DNA from: Celoporthe dispersa
Lineage: Eukaryota; Ascomycota; Sordariomycetes; Diaporthales; Cryphonectriaceae
Direction of reading: 5' to 3'
Length of the DNA: 64,000 nucleotides
Assembly (NCBI GenBank): GCA_016584495.1
Contig: WAID01000002.1
Span: 248,001-312,000 of the forward strand
This document shows positions 47,727-60,000 of this stretch, piece after piece. Position 1 is the first letter of the stretch. Each line of letters begins with the position of its first letter. Under the pieces are notes generated by a model. That model had not been told where the DNA came from. It did not search any database and was given only the letters and a program-made list of their open reading frames with translations. Made by a program: the position numbers and the translations under genes.

Positions 47727-50543
47727 ATGGCTCACACACAGCCAGGAAAGCCTCGCCCGGTTGCAGCTACAGACTCTCAGTCTACGCAGAGTCTATGGCG
47801 AAAATTTTTTGGACAAGGGAACGGAGCGGCGGCGGGCGAGCTGGGCCCTTGTGGGCCGGAGAGCCAGCAGGGCGAGAATGAGCCACGGCCAGGGCTCATC
47901 CGCAGGGTCTCGCGGAAGGTCGTACCTGGCCTGCCCAGGACGCAGACATTCAAGAGACAGCAGGCCGAGGTTCGCAACAACCTCGAGCCTATCGAGCCGA
48001 CACCGGCGGAGAGACGCGCCGTGTCTGTCGACAGACGGCTTCATACCTCGCAGGCCTCTCCTGATATCTCCTCAAACCCACGGACTAGCGCTCCTGAGTT
48101 CATCAGGAACAATGTGTTCAGCGCAGCGGTCTCTGCGCCTTCCACCGCAGGAAGTGTGTATGAGGAGAAGCTGTTCGACAGCATAGGTGAATTCACCGTG
48201 CGCGAGGAGGCGGTAGAGGAAGAGCCTTCACAGCAATCACAAGAACCAGGGCCCTTGCCCGATGATGCGGCATCCATGACAACCTCTCAGTACGACAACA
48301 TGATCCACGAGGAGCTTGAGAGGATATGGATCCTCAATCTCTCGATGCATTTCCGGGACAAGTCGAAGAGAGAGAAATTTTTCGTCACATATCGGGAAAA
48401 TGAATTGCACTGGCGGAGGGTGACGATCTCACTTGACTATCGCGGTGCCCCCGACAACTCTCTCGAGTTGGACCTACTGCATACCAAGTTTCAGCGAGAC
48501 AAGAGTGCCAAAATCTACGAAGCCATCCGGGAAAGCCTCGGTGATATCCAGTTCTACGACACTGTCACAAACCTCAAGCTTCAAACTACAGACGGGAGGC
48601 TGCACGTGCACGTAGTTGAAGACGTCAATGTATGTTTTACCTACCAGCCCCTTTTCATGCAGTGTCAAGGCTAACAGCCATGGACTAGGAAATCATCCCA
48701 TACCCTACAACTCGTATGGTTCAGCACCTGATGTGCAGACGAGTTAGGGAGTGCGATATCAAGTTCGAGGCTCACATGTCTGGCTTTGTGTATAAAGTCA
48801 GCGTCAACGGCGAGACGTTGATCAAGAAGGAGATTCCCGGGCCTGACACAGTCGATGAATTTCTGTACGAGATCAACGCGCTCAACCAGCTGTGCACTTC
48901 TCGCAATGTCATCAATTTCTATGGAGTCATAGTCGACGATCATGGGGACTACGTCAAAGGCCTTCTCATCAGCTACGCCGAACAAGGCGCCTTGATCGAC
49001 ATCATTTACGACCACAACCGTGGCATTCCGTGGACCCGTCGACAGAAGTGGGCGCGGCAGATCGTGGAGGGCCTCTCTGAGATCCACGAGGCCGGCTTCG
49101 TCCAGGGAGATTTCACCCTTTCGAATATTGTCGTCGACCATAACGACAACGCCAAGATTATCGACATCAACCGGCGAGGATGTCCCGTTGGCTGGGAACC
49201 ACCTGAAGCGACACCCCTGATCGAGAGCAACCAGCGCATTTCCATGTACATCGGAGTCAAATCGGATCTATATCAGCTTGGTATGGTCTTGTGGGCCTTG
49301 GCAGAGCAGGAAGACGAGCCTGAGGCCCAGGGACGCCCCCTGGTACTGAGCGAGGAGATAGAGCTTCCGGACTGGTACAAGGCAGTCGTCAGGTTCTGTC
49401 TGGCCGAGAACCCCCAGCATCGGCTGTCCGCGACCGAGCTGCTGCGACTTTTTTCTCCCCCTAAAGAAGCAGAACTGGACCTCTCCCACGGCCACCACTC
49501 GTCAATATCTGTTGATGATGGCTTTTCGGTGCAGGACTTTTTGGTCAGTGAGCACGACATCAGCGACGCCCAAGTGATCAGGACTGTGGATATTCCTTCA
49601 GACTGGAACTATGGAAACAATCCTAACCATTCTCACCTCGAAGCACCTATCGCGTTCTCGACGGGGCCGTACTACTACCCCTCGAGAGGGCGATCTCCCC
49701 CAGCCCCCTCCCGAACAACTTTGCTTATCGCGTGGCTGGATGGGCCCAACAAGGGGCTTGTTGGCCGCCCCCAACTGGACGCAGCTTCGAGGAGAAGAGG
49801 TCATCGTCGGGTCTTGGTCCTGCCCCTGGAGCGACGGCTGCGAGCTACCATGAGCAGGAAAATGAGCCGCACGAAGAACAGGAGCCGTCCCCCCCAGATG
49901 GCAAGGCAGAGAACCAAGCAGCTCCCCCGGTGCCTCAAGCGGCAGAAGACGAGACCGGAGCACCGAAACAAGAAGATCCGGGTATATTGGCCCGAGAAGG
50001 CGAGAGCCGCCAGCAGAAGCTGCACAAGACATGGAAGCCACTCGACTACCGACAGAACAGCCGGGTGAGATGGGTGCGCAGGAGACACAAACTGAAGTGG
50101 CTCCCTCACCCGTGGCTCCGACACCCGAGGCTGACAACCAGAAGCATGCGGGCACACAGGACGACGCTTCGAGGAGTATTGCAAAAGGCGTTCGGAATTT
50201 CTTTTCGTCATCCAACAACACACACCAAAATCCTCTTTTTCAAGAGGCGGGGATCACAGAACCCGCAGCCCCAGGGACCATCGCTCTGGTCCCTCGCGCG
50301 GCAGAACTACAGAAACAGAAGAGCGCGAGCACGATCGTGGATACGAGACAGGGTTGGGAGATTGAGAGGGTCGACAGCGCGATCGCCATGAGCTCACCGG
50401 CATCACTGCCAGAGCTGTGGTCGGGGTCCAACCTCTCGGATGATATTCTATGCTTGGGATCTGGCCATGACCACGCAAGTCATGATGTGGTACGCAATGG
50501 TCACGCCAAAGCTATCACAGACGACGACCTGCTAAGTGCCTGA
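47727..50543 (+). CDS. Protein kinase-like protein, divergent (frame broken twice)
   Basis: Exons 47727-48629 and 48689-50543 (donor GTATGT, GCTAAC branch). About 919 residues after two corrections. The N-terminal ~170 residues are disordered. A conserved-looking globular region follows (LNLSMHFRDKSKREKFFVTY), then a kinase-like domain from about residue 320: possible ATP lysine in LIKKEI (~347), catalytic loop VQGDFTLSN (Asp ~442, Asn ~447) and metal motif IIDIN (Asp ~460), then PPE. The His-Arg of the usual HRD is replaced, as in small divergent kinases, so activity is uncertain. The Pro/Glu-rich tail is broken near 49704-49708 and 50007-50011. Restoring one C at each gives a continuous frame to AITDDDLLSA and a length divisible by three. 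Targets are unknown. Confidence 0.8.
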
Positions 50544-53500
50544 CAACAACGGTGGCGAAAGACCTGACGACGGTCAGCGCACCACCAGATCTCAACGTCT
50601 GATTTTCTTCTACTTCTTGTTTTTAGTTTTCTTTATTTTTCGCTTTCGTTCTCCATTGTCCTCTATCTTACCAAGTTTGCTGCATATTGTCGTTTCATGG
50701 AATCTTTGTTTCTTCTTCTTCTTCCTTTTTTTCCTTCTTTCTTTTTCTGTATTTGTTTTCTGCAAGTATTCTCTCGCTTGAAAAAAAAAAAAGGGGGCCT
50801 TCTCAGGAAGCTATGGAAGATTCACGGAGTGTTGAGGCTGAATTCGGATGGCTGAGTCTTGTCTGGCTGGCGGAGAGGCTGAGGCTCGTTGGTCTAGCTG
50901 TGTAGCATTACAGGAGTCAATTGCTGGCGATGGTTTTTGTTGTCTCAATTTAAGTCTATCCTACAAGCATTTTCGTGCCTGGTTCCAACGCCGTGCTGCT
51001 CAGGGCCGAGCCTCTGGCGATCTGGAGCTGGTGAAAAAAAAAAAAAAAAAAAAAAAGGGCACACTGGACAGGTCGGCCGTTCTTCGAGCCATCCGTACAT
51101 GCCAAAAGAAGCGTCGAGAACCCTTACCCACGCAGGGTCCGAGCTCCCTCCCACTTGGACCTCTGTGGGATATTTTGAATATTAAGGTTGGGCTTTCCAG
51201 CTTGGCCGTGGGCCCGGGTGGCGTTTGTGAGAGAGGGATGAGCTCTCTTCCTTGTTCTCGACCCCTGTAGTCCCTCGCGGGCTCCCGACCTCAGTCCTCG
51301 AGACGGCTGGGCCGTAGCCTGGGGCGCGGCCCTTTGCTTTGGTTTCTTTGGTGTTTTTTTTATTTTATTTCGGGGGGGGGGAGGGGGGTTTTGTTGAGAT
51401 GGGGCTGGCAAAGGCTTGTCTTGTAAGTGCTAGGTAGACTAGCAGATACCGTGCGTCATAGAGTGATGGGGTGATAGTGCGTGTATTATTTTGTCCAAGA
51501 AGCAGGCTGACAGGCCATGCCGGTCCCAAAGCCTTCAGGACCCACTGGGATCGCATGTCGTATGTACCATAGTACCATATGCGCTGCTTCTGAGACGGGC
51601 CCTGCTCAATCGCTTGAGCAGCCTCGAGGGCTCTCTTCCCCCCGGGACGCTGATGTCTGAGAATCCCGGGTGTCCGTCCCATGTATACTCTCCATCCGCT
51701 CCAGGGCTGCAAGAGGCAAGTGTTGCTTGCTATTCCATGTTGTACCTTGATAGGCAGACATCCGTCCCTTGTGCCTGCAGTGGGCGCAAGCTCCAGGGCT
51801 GGAGCTCTTATCAACAGCCAAGCAGTGCTTCATAAGGGACGGTATTGAACTGTAAGTAATGGCGGACCTTTTGTTAGACGTGGACTGGCGCAGCTGTGGT
51901 GGGGAGTTTCTCCTCGCGATCGTTTAGGCTGCTCGGGGGCGCGGCAATGGCCCCCACCCGTGATAGTGAAGCTGTCCAGAGGTGGTGGGGCCATGATTCT
52001 GACGGCCGCGCAGGCCTTCTGGAGGTAATGTTAAAATGATGGCAGCTATGAGTGTGGGGCTTGGAAACCAGCGTTTCGGCTAAAAAAAAAGTAAAAAAAA
52101 AAAAAGAGGTCTTCGGGAGAGCCTAAGCTTCAGAGGTCCTCCGAGGAAGCCGAGGCTCGTCGATCTCGCGGGGTCCCAGATCTGTGAAGCCTGGCAACCT
52201 GGGTGACTGGCTGCCCATGCAAGTGCCAAGGAGACAGCTATACACTCGCAAGCTGGGGCTTGTTTGCCACCCGTCGTGCCCCATATGACAACGAACCTAC
52301 AGTTGTGTGAAAGCGTGGAAGCGATCGTGGAGAACGATACCCACCGGATGGTGGCAATACCCATAGTACTGTACAACTGCTATAGGCGGCTCGTCTCTTG
52401 GGCCTGCCTGCTTCAGACAGACAGACAGACTACTTGGCATGTACATATGTAGTAAGCACTGTCTGTCCCTGGACCAATGTCATAGTAGTAGCGGAACAAC
52501 ACGTTTTTCACATGTCGAACGATACCTCGACCTTGGCTTAAAAAAAATCCAACAATTATTGAGCGTTGACCGACCACCTTGGACCGAGAGGTGGTTGTCT
52601 TGTTACCATGGCCGTGGTAGCTGAGCTAATGCAAGCCGGGTGGCTCGTGCCTTTCCCAGGGTTGCTGATGCAGGTACCCTGTACTCTACTGTGGTATCCC
52701 GAGACAGACAAAAAAAATGCACTTTCAGGGTCGTCCTCTGTAGAGAGCATCCCGCTGCCCATTGCAAATCTTACCTGGTATGGTATGTGCTGTATGTAGC
52801 TGATGGTCCGTCCTGTGTAACGATCCTAGAGTCCTTGCACCACGTTTTTTTTCTTCTGATGGTACCGTGGCACAGAGTCACTATGAAACAGAGGTGGGTG
52901 ATAGGGCAGAGTTGAGGCTTTGGGAGCAGAGAGGTACAGGGGTCACGGCAGCTCTGGCAGGGGTGCCAGGGCATGAAGACAAGGACCAGGGGTTTGAGCT
53001 GCAGGGCCAATCAGAGCGCTCCCAACAATTCAATATCCGTTGGGGGAAGCCGCATCTCTCTGTGTTTGTTGCAGGAAATTGGTCCTTCCGAATCAGAGTC
53101 GGGCCATTTGACGCGCAGGAAAGAAAAAAAAAATAATTCGAGACCGAGGCATGATGATACGATGATCTGCTCAGATCGGAAGTTGGGCGGGGTGTTCGGT
53201 CCTGTCGTGTATGTGTGTATGTGTGTGTGTGTGCTGCATTTGTCGCCTTAGGAGCTCAACATAAAGTCAGAGTCATCCAACAAGAGAGGAGATCCGAAAA
53301 CGACAAGTAGCTCGGATGTACCACTGGCTATACCGTGTACATAGTAGCCGCTCCCAAGCCGACGGAGCCTCCGTAGTACTTACTGCAGTGAATCCATGTC
53401 GATCTTGGTGTGAAGAAGTCGAGTACATAGTAACTGGCAGCAGTGACTACCATGGAACTATGTACCACTCCCTTGCTATTGCCACAGCAAGAAATGGGAA

Positions 53501-54160
53501 GAAGGGGAGGAAAAAAACAAGATACAAGCGCCTGGTCGACTTTCAATTCCAACCTCGGAAGTTCCACCTCGCCATGTAACTTCCCCCCCCATACATTCTT
53601 CTTCCCTTCGCCCCTCCGCATTACCGGCCCCGTTCCCGCAGCAGCCTTCTACGAAATCATTCCACCACCCCTCACCCATCTCCAATTAGTTCCTCTGCCT
53701 TCCCTGCTACCCAGCCAAGTTTTCAGCAGGGCAAGAGGCAAGAGAAGAAAGAAGCAGGGAGGAAGAAGAAAAAAAAAATAGGAAAAGGATCCGGTCACAG
53801 GTGCCCAAGGATCTCCGCCTTTCCGAGGACAAGGGTCCACGATTCATCGGGCCACTGCCTCACTCACTACTCCATACGCCCCCCCACCGTTTTGCCTCCT
53901 CCCCCCCCAACAAGAAGACCTTCCTAATAAAAATCGTCTGACCCGCACCCGCCTTCATATCAATGCTTCTTGTCTTTCTGCACGCAGCAGTCCTGGCAGT
54001 TGTTCACCCAGCTCCAGTCCAGCTCTGAGTTGTCAACACTCACCCCCGATCAACTTACTCCCTCTCCTCAGCCCTCCGTTGGACAGAGCCGAACACTAGT
54101 TGTCACGGACGCCAACCTACCCTCTCTGTCTTTTCTTCTCTCCTTCTCCTGCTCACCACC
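50544..54160. other. 3.6-kb gene-poor interval
   Basis: Begins with a T-rich kinase 3' region. The end is a CT-rich OLE1 upstream region and leader. No convincing coding frame between. CATAGTA words are frequent (51568, 52362, 52481, 53340, 53426). A GACA tetranucleotide repeat is at about 52415-52430. Confidence 0.45.
51034..51056. repeat. A23 homopolymer tract
   Basis: Uninterrupted run of about 23 A on the plus strand, intergenic. Confidence 0.9.
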
Positions 54161-55745
54161 ATGGCGTCCTCGACATCGCCAGCGAGGCAGGCTGCCGCCT
54201 TTCCTGACGGCACCACGGAGTACAAGCCACTCCGCAAGACCGCCGGCTACGACCCAAAGAAGCCACACATCTCGGAGCTGCCCATGACGTGGAAGAACTG
54301 GTATAAGCACATCGACTGGCTCAGCACCACCTTCATCATCATCATCCCCATCATGGGCTTCATCTCTACCTACTGGGTGCCTCTTCAGTTCAAGACCGCC
54401 GTCTGGTCCATAGTCTGTCAGTTGGCTCCCGCCGTCTCCCCCCCTGCCTGTCTATCATATATGTTTGCGCACCGGCTGACCAGATACTCGTCGTTGCAGA
54501 TTACTTCAACACCGGTCTCGGTATTACCGCAGGCTACCACCGTCTATGGGCTCATCGCTGCTACAAGGCCAGCCTCCCCCTCCGCATCTACCTTGCCGCT
54601 GTCGGTGCTGGCGCCATGGAGGGTTCCGCTCGCTGGTGGTCAAAGGGGTGAGTTGTCCCCCGCCGGGGCGTGGCTGTTGCCATCCGCACATCTCCCATCA
54701 GAGATACTAACCATTATGACTATAGTCATCGTGCCCACCACAGATACACCGACACCGAGAAGGATCCCTACTCTGTGAGGAAAGGTCTCCTGTACAGCCA
54801 CATCGGGTGGATGGTCATCAAGCAGAACCCCAAGCGTGCTGGCCGTACCGACATTACCGACCTGAACGAGGATCCCGTCGTCGTCTGGCAGCACAAGCAC
54901 TTCGTCAAGAGCGTCATCTTCATGGCCCTCGTCTTCCCCACACTGGTTGCTGGGATCGGCTGGGGTGACTGGCTCGGCGGCTACATCTACGCAGGCATCC
55001 TGCGCGTCTGTTTTGTCCAGCAGGCCACCTTCTGCGTCAACTCGCTGGCCCACTGGCTCGGCGACCAGCCCTTTGACGACCGCAACAGCCCTCGCGACCA
55101 CGTCATCACCGCCCTCGTGACCCTCGGTGAGGGATACCACAACTTCCACCACGAGTTCCCATCCGACTACCGCAACGCCATCCAGTGGTACCAGTATGAC
55201 CCGACCAAGTGGTGCATCTGGATCTGGAAGCAGCTCGGCCTCGCCTCCGACCTCAAGACCTTCCGCCAGAACGAGATCGAGAAGGGCAGGCTGCAGCAGC
55301 AGCAGAAGAAGCTCGACCAGAAGCGTGCCAAGCTCAACTGGGGTGTTCCCCTGGAGCAGCTGCCCGTCATCGACTGGGACGACTTCGTCGAGCAGTCCAA
55401 GAACGGCAAGGCCCTCGTCGCCATCGCCGGTGTCATCCACGACGTTGCCGACTTCATCAAGGACCATCCTGGTGGCAAGGCCCTCATCTCCTCAGCCGTC
55501 GGAAGGACGCCACCGCCATCTTCAACGGCGGTGTCTACCTGCACTCCAACGCTGCGCACAACCTGCTCAGCACCATGCGCGTCGGCGTCCTCCGCGGGGG
55601 CTGCGAGGTTGAGATCTGGAAGCGGGCACAGATGGAGAACAAGGATGTGTCGTTCGTCAACGACCTCTCAGGCCAGCGGATCATCCGTGCTGGCGGGCAG
55701 GTCACGAGGGTGCCAATGCCCGTTGCTAGCGCTGATGCGGCCTAG
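54161..55745 (+). CDS. OLE1: Acyl-CoA delta-9 desaturase Ole1 with cytochrome b5 domain
   Basis: ER membrane enzyme that makes palmitoleic and oleic acid from saturated acyl-CoA, with electrons from its own C-terminal cytochrome b5 domain. Exons are 54161-54416, 54500-54647 and 54726-55745 (donors GTCAGT and GTGAGT). The three histidine boxes are intact: HRLWAHR near 100, HRAHHRYTD and HNFHHEF. Membrane segments include TFIIIIPIMGFISTYW and VIFMALVFPTLVAGI. The b5 heme loop reads DFIKDHPGGKALI, with the second heme His in LHSNAAHNLL. Between these the frame is lost: one A is missing at 55503-55504. GGAAAGGAC would read VGKDATAIFNGG and restores 474 residues, the standard length. The gene is certainly functional in type; the break is probably a sequence error. 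Confidence 0.95.
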
Positions 55746-57040
55746 AAGTTGTTAAGCGGGGGACAAGGGCTCTTCGATTTACTCTCACCAGCCTCAACCA
55801 CGAGTTCACATCAGTGGGCTACGTACGGGCTGCAAAAATGAAGCACTATCAAGCGTCGTGGCCGACTTTTTTGTGTCGTCACCCTGTTCAGCGTGCTACG
55901 GCTATCGGTTAGTTTTACAAGGCGTTTTGTGGGAAATTGCGTGGACAATGAAAGGGGTAGGCGGCGTTTACAAGTAAAAATATATAAATGTGTATATATA
56001 TACGTATATATATATACAGATTCTTCTACACTGTGATGCAAAATTTCAGCAGCAACCTTCATCTCACTAGACACGCATTGTTCATCTTGTTGACAGTAAA
56101 TTTGACGTATGTTACTCGATAGACACTGGTCAATAGGAGGAGGGCCAGCTTGCTCCAAGCAGTCAGCGTGCCAGCTGATCTCTCGACTACTTCCTTGGGT
56201 CTCGCGCTGCCAAAACAGTACGCTGCGTTGGTTTCGGGGGGCCCCGTTCGAGCCCAGAGGATACCATATCGAGAGTAGAGAGCCTCTTGGTAAGTTTGAA
56301 AAACACAAGGTGGATTGGTCTAGTCTCAGCTCCGTGTCTATCCCTTCTTATGGAGGCTTTGTGGCAAACTTCCTCAAGATGTCTGCATCTCCTCCAGCCA
56401 TGCAGTCTTTTCCCAGACGGCCCCAAAAATGCATAACACAGCCTGCAGTGCTGGTAGGCCTGTCGATCGAGGATCGTCTAGCCTGCCCAGCATGGTATCA
56501 ATCAAAATCAAAATATCCCGACCGAACCGAGCCGAACCGACCTCCCAGTCCAAACCGCCATGAATGGGTAGAATGCCAATTGAATGCCTCGCCGGGCCTC
56601 AAGAAAGAAAAAAGGGGGTGAAACAACGGGGATCTTTCAAAAGCAAAAGACCGCTCGACCTGGCATCCACGAAGCCGCAGAAAGCATGAGGGAGTTTCCT
56701 CAGCTTGACCGTCGAGGTGCCCAAGTTCCAAAAGACCAGGCCCACCAAAAGGGACCATCCGTCTTGCAGAACTGTAAGATAGGCCAGATGAGTCCTCTCT
56801 GCCAACAGCCATCAAGCTTGACCCACCCAGACGCCTTCGTAAACGCCAGATGCTCTAGAGAAAACCATCAAACCCATGCGTGTGAGATAGAAGAAGGAAA
56901 ATAAGCTCTTTGCCCGATTGCCCGCTCCTCGGCCCATTGTATACGGTCCACTCTAAACACCGAACCAGGCGATGTCTGATCATGTTGCTGCGTCGAGGTG
57001 GTGAAGCGAAAGAGAAAGAAGAAAAAAAAGAATACCCAGC
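55746..57040. other. Convergent 3' flanks, no gene seen
   Basis: The stretch lies between the OLE1 stop and the SNF2-gene stop. A TATA-alternating stretch is at about 55980-56020. A plus-strand frame at 56109-56621 has no protein-like features. Confidence 0.5.
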
Positions 57041-60000
57041 TCACAGCTTGGAGCCCTTCTCAAACAGGCTGCGCAGGTCCATCAGTCTCTGCTTCGCCGC
57101 CTCTGCCTTGGTGATATATCCGCCTGCGTCGCCCTTCTCGCGGTCCATGCTAAGGGACGCCAGCTTCATCTTCTTCTCCTGCAGCTCGCGCATCTTCTCC
57201 TCGAAGCTGTCATCCATCAACAGGCGGACACAGTGGACCTCGCGCTTCTGGCCCAGGCGGTGCACACGATCGATAGCCTGCGCCTCTGCTGCCGGGTTGA
57301 AGAGCGGCTCCATGATGTAGACCGAGTTGCCGGCAGTCAGGTTGAGCCCTAGACCGCCTGCGGTGATAGACACCAGGATGACCTGCACGCTCGCGTCGTC
57401 ACGGAAGCTGTCCATGGCGCGGGTGCGGCCGGTCCGTGTCATCTTGCCGTCGAGGCGAACGTAGGAGATCTTCTCTGTGTTCAAGGCCGCCTGGATGAGG
57501 TCCAGGTTGTTGGTCCACTGGGAGAACACCACAGACTTGTAGGGGGGCTCGTGGGGGTTGGCCATGCTCTTCGCCTTCCAGTCCCGGAGTTCCTGTATGA
57601 GGTACCTGACCTTTGTGTTGGGGCCAGAGTATTCTCTGGGCGCCTTTCCGGCGGCCTTGCCATTCTTTGCCTCCGAGTGGGCCTCGTGCTCCTGGTCGGC
57701 CTTGGTCGAACGGAGTGCGATGGTGCTCAAGACCGGGGCTCCACAGGGGCAGAGGCCCTGGAAGTTGCCGATGCATGATGGGCAGAGCAGGTGGTAGCAG
57801 GGCGTCATGTAGCCGATCACCTCCTCCTGGCGCTCTGACTCGATCTCCGAACCCTCCTTAGGCCCAAGCTTCTGACTGCACACTATGCAGTTGTCACCAT
57901 TGGCATCCTGCATCAGGTTGAACATGTCGTAAGCCTTGCTCTCCGTAAGGGCAGGCTTCTCATCGTCGTCGTCGCTATCGATGTCGATGGGTGCCTCGGA
58001 GCTCGAGCCCTCGAGCAGGTGCAGGTCATCCTCGCTCATGAGGTCCTTGCCGCCGGAGCAGAACAGGCGCAGCCGGAGGATGGCCTGGAGGATGTGTATG
58101 TACGTCTTGCCGCCTACCATGCGCTCGCGCTGACCAGTAATCACGCTCACGCGGAGCTGTGCATCCTTCTGGAAGGCCTCGTACATCTTGCGCTCCTCGC
58201 TCGAGAACTGGAGCCTGACGATCTGGTCGTGGCGCTTTGGCAGGTTGATCTTGTCCTTCATACGACGCAGGGTGATAGTATCGACCAGAAGCCGGAGCTT
58301 GGGTATGATGCCTGCATCGCACATCTTGAAGGGCGTGACGATATGCTGATTGAACAGGCCCCGGTCATGGAAGGGCTTGACCCGCAGAAAGGCGAGGAGA
58401 GAGGCGAGATCTTCGAGTTTGTTCTGGACCGGGGTGCCAGTCACGGCCCAGCGCCGGCTGGCGTTGAGGCGGCAGATGGCCTTGAACTGCAGGGTGGACT
58501 GCTCCCCGAATCATGTGTGCCTCGTCAAGGACGATGCGAAACCAGCCGATCTCCTCGAGCGGGTGAGGACCGCGCTTGTTTGCGGAGCGAGCGCTGAGTT
58601 CGCTGGAGACGGACCCGTATGTGGTGATGACCAGGTCATAGTTGACCAGCTGGTTGAAATCCTTGATCCGGTGCGGGCCGTGGTAGATGTGGTAGGACAG
58701 ACCGCCAGGTCGTATGTGCTGCTTGATCTGCTCCTCCCAGTTGGTGATCGTACTGAGGGGGCAGACGAGCAGGGTGCCCTTGGAGTTCCTCTTCACCGTG
58801 GTCAGGCCGAGGCCGCCGGGTTTGGGGGGCGCAAAGGGGTTCTGGGGCTGGGCCTGCTCGGTCGTCTCTGGGGGCGCAGGCGCCGTGCGTGCCCAGTCGT
58901 GCGCTGCGGGCACGGTAGAGGTAACCAAGGACAAGATGCTCAGGGTCTTGCCCAGGCCCATCATGTCCGCCAGGATACCGCCCTGGGGTTTGGCAGGGAG
59001 CTCGTGATAGTGCTTGGTGGTGATGACGTTGTAGTATGTGACCTGGCCGCGGGCGTTGTCCGTCTTCTTCCACAGCCGGTCCATCATCGTCTCCACGGGG
59101 TCCTCGCGGCCCTTCATGAAGTGCAGCGCCTGCTTCTGGTGCGGCAGGAGCGGCGTTGTGATACGGTCGTCGGGCTCGCTCTCGGGGAGCTGCTCGGTGT
59201 CTGCCAGCGAGTCGAAGACATTCAGGATCTCGGAACGGACCTCCTCTTCGGTTCGTGCAATCGGGGCTGGCTGAGGCTGGTCGTAGGCCCTGGGCGCCGA
59301 CATTGGTCGGGTCTCCTTGGCGAGAGGGTTGAAGACCCGAATTCCCTTATCGACCCGCGTCGGGCTCAAGAGGTTGATATTGACTTCTGCCCTAGAGAAG
59401 TGCTTCGCAACCGTCTTTGCATACTTGAACTTCCCATACAGCATCAGCTGCAGGGGATATGAGCGGGAGATGGGCTTTCCAGCCTCCTCGTCGGGCAGGC
59501 GTCGTCGGGTGCCGATGAAGGCATCGGTGCGCACACCAAGCAGGCGTGCGTCAAACAGCGGGGCGAGGCCAGCGGCGATCTTAGGGTTCAGCTTGCCGAC
59601 GATAGTCCTGGTGTGATCGTACACGTTGATGGTGCGCGTCTTGTCGCCCTCGATCCTTCTGAGGACGACCTTGACCTGTGGCCAGCTGCCGGGGGTCAGG
59701 GTCCTCGCGCCAGGCTTAGGCGAGGGGACGATATGGCAGTTGACCATTGCCCCTGCGACCATGCCGTAGCAGACCTCCTGCTCCCTCGGGTCCTTGATCT
59801 CCTCAACGTCGTCGTCGTCACCTGGAGAAGTTTTTTTTCTCAAGTCAGCAAATACACCATCGAACAGAGGGAAGGCGCTCAGGAGAGGTTGGGGGGGGGG
59901 GGGTGGAGGAGGAGGAGGAGGGCACTACATACCACCAGTCAGGTCAAGGGTGGGCTGCGTCGGGGTCGCAGCAGGAGAGGCCGGCTGCGTGTCTAGCTGT

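Noticed and set aside
54640..55467. 275-codon minus-strand open frame
   Set aside because: Lies exactly antisense to OLE1 exon 3 and mirrors its codon pattern; no domain.
56225..56270. Second B-box-like word (GTTCGAGCC)
   Set aside because: No cloverleaf can be drawn from the flanking 80 bases.
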